DNA of 64,000 nucleotides from Voacanga thouarsii (lineage: Eukaryota; Streptophyta; Magnoliopsida; Gentianales; Apocynaceae): NCBI GenBank assembly GCA_026120185.1, contig JANUWF010001165.1:2356001-2420000 (forward strand), read 5' to 3'. The first letter of the stretch is position 1. The number at the start of each line of letters is the position of its first letter. The translations under genes and the position numbers were made by a program. Positions 10,866-21,291 of this stretch are shown piece after piece. The notes below the pieces were generated by a model. It was not told where the DNA came from. It saw only the letters and a program-made list of their open reading frames with translations, and did no database searches.

Positions 10866-13800
10866 TGTAACACCCCATTACCTAGGCCAGCCAGGGCTGG
10901 GGATGTCGTCCCATCCAAAGGATAAGGGGTCTTTATAACTAGGTCACACAAATAAAATAATGGAATAAAAATAATACTTTAACTTAAAATTTATTACATC
11001 CCAAGAATAAATCCATGAATTCCCAAAACAAATCCATAAGTAAAATTATCCACTCTCAACTCCCCAAAGCAACACATAAAAATAAATGACAACATTCTCT
11101 TTCAAGGCAGATAACACTAGCTACTTATCCCCACAGCAGGATCGACTTGAAATCATGGAAAAAAGGTGATGAGACAGAAATCTCAGTAAGTCCGTGTGTG
11201 CTTCGAGTGTCCAGTGGAAATAGTTCGTGAATGCAAAGTATAAAACCTTTATAAGAGAAATACTGGTAAGTAATAAACATTAGTCAAAAGCAAGAGTGGT
11301 GTTTTGGCTTTTTCAACCATACATAATCAATAAAATCAACCACTCAAAAAGGGGGTCATGGGTTACCGCACGTTGGGCCCCATAACCGGTCAGAATGCCG
11401 ATACTTTGTGCAAACTGACAAAAAAAGTAGGTGATCGGCCTACCGGGTAAGATACTCCTCATTCTCTATACCCAAACAACAACCAGGTGTCCATTCTGGC
11501 AAAACACAGTCACTTGACTGAAAAATAAACAACTGCTAGCTCGGATCGGCATAACCTATTGGACTGACATCTTATCCGGGAAGGACTCACCCTTCAGAGG
11601 TGGCCACCTACTGAGAAACTCACCCTAACCCTTCAAAGACTAGTCCTAGCAGTCCACCTTTATTGAGTACTCAACGACATTTCCCACTTGGAAGAAAATG
11701 AATAAAACACTGTTCCACATGAAAAAGCAATTAAGGGTTTCCAAAGTCTTTGTCAAAATTAGTTTTGGAAAGAGTTTTAAGATTGAGTAAATCTGCTTAT
11801 TGATTTCTAAATAATTTGTTTGTCTGAAATAAGAAAGAAGTTAGTCCTTAATTGCCTTTGCAGAACTGAGTGTCCATGTACTCTACATTTGGCTTGCCAT
11901 AATTAAACATTTTACCTCAATCAGGTTTTATACGGGAGGTTACTTGATCCTTGCTCACAATAAAAGGTCTCCAACAGTTGACCTAACCCCACATGGGCAA
12001 ATACAAACCACAATCAAACTCAAGCCAAAATTCACTTTCTCAATTTAAAACAACTCAACTTACTACTACCATGATCCTAGTGTCCCAAGCTTTAAGGCCA
12101 AACAATAAATAAATGGGTTTATAAACTAAGCCTAATTTGATATTTAAAATAATTAAGGTTTTGGGAAATAAGTACTAATAAGTTGAAGGTTTAAATCTTG
12201 CTAAGAAAAATTTAGAGTTTATTTGATGAAGAGTCCTAGGTGGTATTAGATAAAATAATGATTTATTAATAATTTAGTTGTTAGAAAATAATTGATAACT
12301 AAAATTAGTTGAAAATAAATTTAATGAGTCTTGCTTGAAAAATAATAAATAAATTTTTAATGGGTTTTGATTAAAAGATAATAATTAAATTTTTAGTAAT
12401 AAATATTTTACTAATTATGATTATTTCCATAAAAGGCTTTAGTTGATTTCATTATTTTATATAATATCTGCATATATATATTTTTTATTTTTCTAGCAAA
12501 AACTATTATTTATTTGACTAAAATATTCTTATTATATATAATAATTCAAATCTACCCCTCCTAGGGGTTTTTTCGAAATTATTAGCAAAATCATATTATG
12601 AAATATTTTATTCATGAAATAAAAATTAGTTTAGGGACAACTAGGTCATGATCATATTTCTATGGCTCACCACAATCATGAACATATACAATCCTTCAAT
12701 TCATCAACTTATCCAAATCATGCATATAAGCATAGATCTAGACTTACTAAGGCATGATCTAACCTTTACTAGCATAAATATAATTATGGCTTTAATAATC
12801 ACACAAGAATATAAATCCTATTCATCATAGATGACATAATCTCTAGCATACTTGATCATGAAGACATGCATTAAACCTCAAAACATCATACAATCAACCA
12901 AGATAACCCATCCATGCATAAATCCCATCTCCAACATATTCATACATATATTCATGCTTCAATCTCAACTCATCACAACAATATATACTCAACCCTATTC
13001 ATGATTCATCTTCTATCAATATCATCCTAGAGACATGAATCTAGAATTTAAAAGAAGGGTTAAAAAGGCTTACTTGATTAATGAATACCTTGAGGGAGTT
13101 TCGAATGAATCTTAACCCCTAGATGTCTAAATCCGTCCAAAGAAGATGAAGGAAGCATGGCCATGGAGAAGAAGCCATTCGGCCAAGAGAGAGGGAGTGT
13201 TCGGTCAAGAGAGAGAGAGAGAAGAGAAGAAGAAAGTCCATTAGCATGCTTAAACACATATATGTTTATTAGAGATTGAAGATTAGCGAAGATGAAGTCG
13301 ATTGAATAAACCTACCTTGAAGGTGTTCTTGAGCTTTCACAAAATTTCTGGTTTTCGATCCAAAAGTGCGAGTTGGATTTTGGAGTTTGATGTTAAAAAT
13401 GGTATGGATGGATTCATGGTAGTGTATAGATGAAATCTGAATTTTTTAGAAGAAGTTTGAGGTGATTTGGAGAGGTATTAGGTGAAAGGAAGGAGTAGGT
13501 GTTCTTGGTGTGCTATGTGTTCTTGAAGATTGAAGAGAATAGAGAGCTTTTGGGATCAGAGGCTGCCGAATTTCTGTAGGGTTTAGGGTTGCCGAATTGC
13601 TTGTAGGGTTTTGGAATATAATTTTCTGGTTTGGAAGGGAAAGGGAAAGGCTAGCTGTTGAAATCCTTGAAGAATATTTTTGGGAAGTAAATTTGGAAAC
13701 TAAATATATAAGAATATCTTTGATTATTGGAGAGCTTTTGGAATGCTGCCATGGCCGACTGTTTGTGCAGTATTTTGGCTGGATGAAAGCTGGTTGAGGG

Positions 13801-15161
13801 AGGCTAAGGGTGGCCGAAAATAAGGAGTATAATGGTGAAGGGAAGGTCTGGTTGTTTGAGGGATATTTTATGGAAGGTTGTTAAATTATGGTGGCTGGAA
13901 TTTTGGTTACTAATCAAGCATGATTGCAGTAATTTTTTTGGAAATCTTTTAGGGCAGCCATGATTGGATTTTCATGCAGAAGGTTGGGGAAGACAATGGA
14001 GTTCAATTCATGGCTGTTTAAGGGAAGACTGTACAGAAAATTGGAGGAGTTTCGGCTAGGGCTGAATAAGGAAACAAGGCTGGAAAAATCACTACACAGA
14101 ATTTCGCAAGGCTGGAATTTTCTGGGCAGTTTTTGGCTGCCCTTTTCCAGTTGGCTCGTAGGGAGTTTGAAGGGGATTTCAGGGGCTTTCAAGGCTGGTT
14201 TCCAGCCTTCTTTATGGAGGAAAAACATGGCTAAGGAGCTGAGGAAAACCTGGAAGAAAACAACTTGGTTTCAGACCTCCAAAGCTGCGATTTTGCCCAG
14301 GGATTTTTCTGGTTTTGCACAGCTTTTGTGCAGTCCAAAAATGGCCTAAAATATTCAGGTTTCAAGCTGATCAAAAGGGCCATTTTCTGGCAGCATTTGG
14401 GAGGGAATAATGGCTAAGAATTTCAACACCTTGAAGGCACAAGAAGTTGAAAAAATTTCAGTTCAATGCATGAAGGAAAATGACCCTAGCTAGAGTAAAG
14501 TTTTAGAAAGTTCAGTAAGGAAATTAATTCACTTGAAATCCTTTCCCCTCTTCCATGGTTTCGGTCCATAGGATGTCTTTTACTAAGACAAAGGCATTTT
14601 GAACTTTCAAAGCCACAACACATTGTTAGAATTTTTCTAGAATAAAATTGGCTTGAACAAATTGAACATCCTAATAGATTGAGAAATAGGAAAAATTAAG
14701 GATCAAGAGGAAATGAATTCCCTTTGGGAATTTTGTGTAGGGCAAAAGAGTAGGATTATGATACTCCTATCATGTCTCTCTTAGGACAACATCTCTACCC
14801 TACTCCAAGCACCTAAGGCCGAAAGTAATACTTCCCAAGCTAAAGCTCCTATGATGGAATTTGAACGCAAGACCTCAAGAATTAATTCTAAGCCTCTAAC
14901 CACTAAACCACACAACTCTTGTCTTATTTTCTCTCTAAAAATATTTTCCTATTCAATCCTTAAGCTATCACCCTTTTTCCACCTCAAGCAAAAATTACCA
15001 TTTTGCCCTTCTCACTCAATAATCATAATCAAGCCCTCTAGACTATAAAATACAAATTCAATGCACATAAAATCATATAAAAATATATTTAAACATGCAA
15101 TAAAGTATGATATGCATCCCAACCCCCTCACTCTAAGGTTGGTTTTGACTGGGGTTTCACA
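10866..15161 (-). mobile_element. Solo LTR of a Tekay/Del-type chromovirus (4296 bp), copy 2, inverted
   Basis: The left edge is TGTAACACCCC and the right edge GGGGTTTCACA, so it is the same LTR type as 3187-7517 on the opposite strand. The duplication ATAGA flanks it (10861-10865 and 15162-15166). The reversed 3' hairpin is near 10905-10935, the reversed splice-donor-like site at 13314-13315, the tRNA-like boxes at 14900-14910 (A) and 14856-14867 (B), and a GA-rich tract at about 13205-13225. The 129-codon frame at 13960-14349 has no equivalent in the other copies. Confidence 0.93.
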
Positions 15162-15166
15162 ATAGA

Positions 15167-15455
15167 TCATTTTAGTATTATATAAATATAATCAATTGGA
15201 GATACTACTTTTAGAATAATATACAATTGTATTATTTGATTTGATAATTTATAATCCTAATATAATTATTTTTTCAATTTGTTAATCATTTCAATTCTAA
15301 GAAATTTAATTTTAATTTATTGAATTTTGAAGCTATTCACAAATATATCCTGAATATTATTATATACATATGAAGTACATAGTTATTATTTAATTGCAAT
15401 AATTAAATTTCACTTTAAACAAGTGTTAATTAATAGGCATAATATACAAAAAAAT
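15167..15455. other. AT-rich spacer, nothing recognized
   Basis: Very AT-rich DNA between the solo LTR and the tandem array. No ORF, TIR or LTR edge was seen. Confidence 0.5.
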
Positions 15456-16576
15456 TTTGGGCCGATATATAAATATTTTTCAACATTATGTGGCAAAATT
15501 TATCTGATTACCTTTAAATTTGGTCATGGTACTTCTTTTAGCAATTTTAATAAAGCTAACAGTTTGGATCATTAATTTGATATACTTATCTTTATAAATA
15601 CATTTGGTTTTGGGATTTTATATAGATATAATACTATATTATGTGGCAAAATATATCCAATTATCTTTAAATTTTTTAAGTATACATTTTTTATAGCAAT
15701 TTTAATAAATCTAACGATTGGATTGTTAATTTAATTTGCTTATCTTCATAAATATGTTAGATTTTGGGCTTTTTATGTAGAGATTATGCTTAGATTATAT
15801 GGAAAAATATATCCGATTACATTCAAATTTTGTCATGATAACTATTTTTTTAAAACAATTTTATCGAATTTAACGGTTAGATCGTTAATTTGATATACTT
15901 ATCTTTATAAATGCGTTAAGTTTTGAACCGTTATATAGAGGTCAGGCTAAATTATGTGGCAAAATATATTTCATTACCTTCAAATTTTGTAAGAATACTT
16001 TTTTTTAGCAAATATAATAAATCTAATGACAATTATAATAAATCTAACGGTTGGATCATTTATTTGATATACTTATCTCTATAAATGTAGTATATTTTAG
16101 GCTATTATATAGAAATTGTGATAGGTTATGTGGCAAAATATATATGATAACTTTTAAATTTGATCATGATACTTTTTTAACCATTTTATCAAATCTAATT
16201 ATTGGATCGTTAATTCGATGTACTTATATTTATAAATACGTTTAGGGTTTGAGTCGTTATATAGAGATTAGACTAGATTATGTGTCAAAGTATATCAAAT
16301 TACCTTCAAATTTGGTCAAGATACCTTTTTTTTTTAGCAATAATGACAAATCTAACAGTTGGATCATTAATTTAATTTGCTTATCTTTATAAATGCATTA
16401 GTTTTTGATCTTTTATATAGAAATTATACTAGATTAAGTGGCAAAATATATCTGGTTACCTTTAAATTTAGTCATGATACTTTTTTTTTTAGTAAATTTA
16501 ACAAATCTAATTATTGGATCATTAATTTGACATGTGTATCTTTATAAATGTGTTAGGTTTTGGATGCTTACATAGA
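15456..16576 (+). repeat. Tandem array of about 155-bp AT-rich units, left part
   Basis: The motif TTATGTGGCAAAATATAT recurs with variation at 15486, 15639, 15795, 15952, 16126, 16278 and 16435, giving spacings of 153, 156, 157, 174, 152 and 157 bp. The 174-bp unit has an extra near-duplicate of its AATCTAA segment. Each unit also carries an AATCTAACGGTTGGATC-like core and a CTTATCTTTATAAATG block. The array continues after the inserted LTR at 20349. Units are clearly diverged, so this is an old local satellite or expanded internal repeat. Confidence 0.88.
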
Positions 16577-17435
16577 GATTATGTAACACCCCACCTTTTT
16601 ACTTCAGATTTGCTACTACCTATAATGGGATGAGAAATTGTATCAACGGCCAGAACAAAAGTTGGTCGGTGTATTGAGACGAATACTTTGGTGAAATAAA
16701 GTTTTGTCGGGACCCGAATGTAATTATTGGATTTGTTCTACCTGTACCCTAAATTCTTGGAAGGCTATTAAGATTAATAAAATAAGAATTTTAGGGTACT
16801 CTAGAAAGAGAAATTGATCAGTGCAATGGGACGCACGTTTTGGTGCGAATTGTACTACCCAAGGTATCGGGGGCATTTTCGTCATTTTGACCGCGCTAGT
16901 GACTTTGACCGTAAATTTGACCAGGTAGAGAGGGAATTGAAGAATTTAAGTATTACCAATGAATTCAGTGAAATTTTTGGAGTTGGGTAGTGAAATAAAA
17001 TATTTTTCCACTGCGGACCCAATTTTGGTCATTTCTGAAGAAAATAGAAAATTAGGTTGGAAATGGGATGTGTGGCTTCTTATGATTGGTGGATGAAAAT
17101 AAGTGTCATTTAGGGATTGGTTAATGAAGACAAGTGCTTCTATTTGATTGGTTGTGATAAGTTGAGATAATTTAGAGGGCCCACAAGAAATAAATAACAA
17201 TGGTCCACAAGCATGACAAGTTTGAGCAAGTTGGACCACCTTTTTGACCTCATTTGACCAAGCTTAATTAAGCTTGATTTGAGCAAGTTAATCAACGTTG
17301 ATTATGCATGGCCATGCAAGATTAGAAAATATCTATAATGTTCTAAGAATTTCTACCTTTTTCTATAAGCTTCTCTAAGCTTCTAAAGTATTCTAAAAGT
17401 TTCCGTAAGCTTCCTATGTAAGCTTCTTGGACATC

Positions 17436-17443
17436 TATAAATA
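17436..17443 (+). promoter_or_regulatory. LTR TATA box
   Basis: TATAAATA in the context CTATAAATAGG is followed by a purine-rich transcript-leader-like region. It is preceded by repeated AAGCTTC elements. It probably marks the U3/R boundary of this LTR, with a start about 25-35 bp downstream. Confidence 0.7.
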
Positions 17444-18689
17444 GGCCATGAAGGCCAGTTGAAATGGCTTAGGGCAGCTAGAATTTTGCAGCAAACAAGG
17501 AAGGAAAAGAGAAGAGAAAGGAAGAAGGAAATAGAGAAGAGAGAGAGAGGAAATTCGGAAATAGAGAGGAGAGAGAGAGAAAGAAGGAAGAACAAGAAGA
17601 TGCTTGGGCTGTTTAGCCTCCAAACACAGCAAAGAAAAGGTAAGGATCCTACCTTGCTTGAAGTGAAGTTATTATACAAGGCATGAAGATCATTTTGGTA
17701 TACATATTTTAAGAAGTTATATATGAATTATGGAAACTAGCTAGGTGAAGTTGTGTAAAAATATGATTGAGGCTGACGATTTTCTTGTTGTACTATGGTG
17801 AAATTTTCTGTTTTATGTATGACTGGAAATTAGTAGCTTTAAGGGTGATAAAAGGGATATTGGATTGAATTAATTCATATAATAAACAAGGAATGAAGAT
17901 ATAATGTGTTTTGATGGACGATGGGTTTAATTCTAGAAAGTTATGGGAGGTTTTATGTCTAGTAAATCTGTAACCTTTTCAGATTTGAACAAAGCAGGTA
18001 TATATCCTTGTATCTTAGGATCATAGAGGCATTTTGGAGCAAGTTTGAGGTTAATCGGACTTATGGATAAAAAGTTATGGTGAAAATAGTAAAAGGTCCA
18101 AATCAGTAACGGGATTTTATTACTGGATCTTTGTGTTCAAAAGTGAACAAAATGGACAATAGAATTGGTACTCCATGAATTGGAACTTGTAAAGGAATGT
18201 CTTCAGGGTTTTTTACAATTGGTTTGACATCATTTGGATTTGTGGATTAAAAGTTATGGGCAAAACAAGTTTTGGTATCAAACTGGAAAATTGCAGAATG
18301 TTAAGGAAAGCATGAATAGTGAAACTAAGGCAAAACTACTGTGGCTGTTTTTGCCCATTATCGTAGTACTGAAACCAGAAACCTAAAAATGACCTATACA
18401 TAATTAAATTTAAGAGTCTTACAGTTGTTTTGGTATATCATAGAGCCAAATTTAAGCTGTAAATTGAAAGTTATGTGCAAAACAAAATAGTGTGCCAAAC
18501 CAGTGAAATTCCAGTAAGTAGTCCGAAAATGAATAGACTTAAGGGTGATTAATTATGTGATTTTGGATAAAATAATTAGGGAAACATGAAGTGAATCCCT
18601 TGTTTATGAAGGGAGGAAGGATGTGGAAGAAGGAAAACGAAAGAATTGATCAAATGACGGAAAAACGACATGAACAAAAGTTAAACGTT

Positions 18690-18800
18690 TTCCTTGACCA
18701 ACGGCTAACCATTAGTCTCGTCGGCTAAACGACGGTTGAACGTCGGCTAACCGTTAGGCACGTCGGCCGGATGTCGGCTATTTTTCGGCTAAACGCGAAT
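18690..18800 (+). repeat. CpG-rich cluster of CGGCTAA-type motifs in LTR
   Basis: CGGCTAA or close variants occur repeatedly within about 110 bp (for example CGTCGGCTAAAC, CGTCGGCTAACC), together with ACGACGG and GTCGGCCGG. The CpG density contrasts strongly with the AT-rich surroundings. Confidence 0.7.
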
Positions 18801-20265
18801 TGACCCGAAAATGATGTTTGGTGTAGGTTTAGTGAAAAACGGCTAACGAAATGTCAAAAACAGTAGGAACGGAGGTTAAACGGTCGTAAACGGAATGATA
18901 GGCTTAGGAAATGAGGTGAGTCCCTTAGATTTCTAAAACTCTTTCTAAAGTTAGTGTGCTTTATTTTTCCATGATATGCTATATTATATACCGTTTGGGA
19001 CATTTTATGGAAATATGTTTGGAAACATTGAATTTAATCCTCTTTTGGAATTAGAATTCTAGATTCCTTTAAATGCGTTCTTTTTGGAATTGGGTATTTG
19101 AAAAATGTTTCAAATGCCCTTATTGGAATATTTTATGAAAACCTTTGGAACTCGAGTATTCGGTAAATGACCGAAATATCCTTATTGGAACTCTTGCAAA
19201 TATTTTTCAAATCGGGTAAGGATAAAATGACCCGAATATCCTTGGAAAGTCTTTTGGAATTGGCTATCGGCAAAATGACCTAATACCCTTGGAAATGAGT
19301 ACGAGAAAATGACCCGGTTACTCTTAGAAACACATTTTGATGTGTGAATTGAACCCTTTATCTGGTTTCATCATGATTTTGGAAAAATGTTGTTTTGCCC
19401 CAAAAACTGTTTTAATGTGAAAATTCTGTGAGATTAGATAACCCTCTAGCTTGACCAGTCAAACGGGGTTGGTGACATTGAGTACACAACAAGGATTTTG
19501 ATATTTGTACTATCCTATGTTAAAGATAGACGACCCCAAGTAATCTGATTAGTTCTGGGGATTGTCTTCCTCCAAACAGGGCGATAGGACATTGAGATGA
19601 GTCGTCTTGGCTAGCCGTTTTGAGCCTGGAAATTGCCTATTAATTATGATGGTGGATTGTTCACATGATATCGGGCGGGTACACTCGGTGTGTTCAATCC
19701 CTTGCCGCCTCGTCGGTGATTGACATCAGGATTGGGACCCCTGGCTTATGGTGGCAAGTAAAAGACTCCTAAGTGCAAGGTGAGGTATATTTTTACGCTC
19801 ATCGTTCCGGCTGACACGGGTGACGTGCTGTAAGGCGTAGTCCCTGGCACAAAAAACTGTGTAGCCAAAGGCAAGGACTGCAGGACTTGCATATAGGCTG
19901 ACCTTCTGTTGGAGAAGTGCCTGTGTTTCGAAAACTGGGGCAATGATTTGAAAATTGAAATACAGTTTTCCAAAAATGATTGAATTCTGAATACATTCTT
20001 CCTTAAAGAGTTTGGAAATCATTTCTAATGAACAAACGTTATATTATTTCATAAAAGATTTGTATACTCTACTTCTTTGATAAAACATTAGCACACACGG
20101 GACTCACTGGGTGATTTTTCACTCACACGTATCTTTTATCTTTCCTTTTTGTAGGATCCGGAGTTGGAAGAACCTACGGATAAAGGACGATACCACAGTA
20201 ACAGCAGAATAAGTCCGGACATTTTCCTTTTGGATAATACTCTGATGGATTTCTCATTATAAAGA

Positions 20266-20291
20266 CCCCTTGTCTGAGTAACTGGACGGGG
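20266..20291 (+). other. Conserved 3'-LTR hairpin, second family
   Basis: CCCC (20266-20269) pairs with GGGG (20288-20291). GTCT (20272-20275) pairs with GGAC (20284-20287) with one G-T wobble, around a longer loop than in the Del-type LTRs. Confidence 0.55.
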
Positions 20292-20348
20292 TGACACCCA
20301 GATTGGAGATGCTTCCGCTGTTACCTTTAGTAGGGGTGTTAGAGATTA

Positions 20349-20584
20349 TGTATTATTATAATGAATATATATCTAATTACCTTCAAATCCGGTCATGACA
20401 CTATTTTTAGCAATTTTAGCATATCTAACTATGGAATCATTAATTTGATATGTTTATCGTTATAAATGAGTTGAGCTTTGGGCACTTGCATAGACATTTT
20501 TCTACATTATGTGGAAAAATATATCCGATTACCTTTAAATTTAGTCTTGACATTTTTTTAAAAAAAAATTTAACAAATCTAACG
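20349..20584 (+). repeat. Tandem array of about 155-bp units, right part
   Basis: Two more units follow the inserted LTR; the second TTATGTGG start is at 20507. The last unit breaks off after AATCTAACG at about 20584, where the CACTA fragment begins. Nine unit starts are visible in total. Confidence 0.82.
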
Positions 20585-21291
20585 ATAAAGGCTATATTTT
20601 CTTCTAGTTAAATTTCTACCAGCTACCCACTTTAGTGCATATTTTGTTGGAAAATCAGTGGAAAAAACATTTCCCTTTCCTATTGCTAATAGATGACCAT
20701 CAGACATAATTACCAACTACTAGCATTTTATTGGTAATCTGTTAGTAAATTTTTCCCACATGTTTACTAATATATTACCAACAGATTACCATCATAAATA
20801 TCAATAGCTGAAATCACACAGTTGATAATTCTGTTGGTAGCTTATTGGACATTGATTTACTATATTTACAAAAAATATTTAATATGGTAATTCTGTTGGC
20901 AAAAAATTGACAAGCACATTATCAACTATATTACCAATGAAAATATCTACCAACTACCCACTTCAATTGGTGTTCCGTTGGTAAATCGGTGGGAATAATT
21001 TTCCCTCCTTATTACCAACAGATTACCATCAGACGTAGTTATCAACTACTCATATTTTGTTGGTAATCGGTTGATAAATATTTTTTCAGCTTGTTTACCA
21101 ACATATTACCAATAGAGTAGCAATAGAAGAATCACCAATAGAATTCACACAGTTGGTAATTTGTTAGTAAGTAACTAAAATACAACACATTCCACATTTT
21201 TTGGGAATCTGTTGGTAATTTATTGGTAATTACCATCCGAACATGATTTGTTGGAAATATTTTTTTGGTTATTAGCATCTTTCTAGTAGTG
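20585..21291. mobile_element. Fragment of a CACTA-type DNA transposon (one end)
   Basis: The right edge, read on the minus strand, starts CACTACTAGAAAG, a CACTA terminal inverted repeat. The interior is full of short motifs in both orientations around TTGGTAAT/ATTACCAA, typical of subterminal repeats. A larger duplication is visible: CTACCAGCTACCC near 20618 and CTACCAACTACCC near 20950, about 332 bp apart. No matching left TIR or transposase was found, so it is a truncated or non-autonomous copy. It ends inside the chromovirus fragment that follows. Confidence 0.7.

Larger units (their letters stand above)
16582..20343 (+). mobile_element. Solo LTR, second chromovirus-like LTR family (3762 bp)
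   Basis: It starts TGTAACACCCC and ends GGGGTGTTAGA (expected ...ACA, one change). The target duplication GATTA lies at 16577-16581 and 20344-20348. It interrupts the 155-bp tandem array. Its 3' end shares the AAAGACCCCTTGTC...GGACGGGG block with the Del-type LTRs although most of the LTR differs from them. Landmarks are an AAGCTT-rich stretch (about 17355-17425), a TATA box (17436-17443), a purine-rich putative leader with short frames on both strands, a splice-donor-like AAAAG|GTAAGG (GT at 17640), and a CpG-rich CGGCTAA cluster (about 18690-18800). The element at 28635-30725 is a shorter relative. Confidence 0.9.

Noticed and set aside
13960..14349. 129-codon plus-strand ORF
   Set aside because: It lies antisense in the solo LTR at 10866-15161. 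The matching stretches of the LTR copies at 3187 and 42533 show no comparable frame, and no domain is visible.
15456..16576. Regularly spaced repeats suggesting a CRISPR-like array
   Set aside because: Units are about 155 bp, diverged, contiguous and AT-rich. There are no short identical repeats with unique spacers, and the context is a plant genome.
17383..17686. Overlapping ORFs of 65-98 codons on both strands
   Set aside because: They arise from a purine-rich/pyrimidine-rich LTR leader just after a TATA box. Low-complexity composition explains the open frames.
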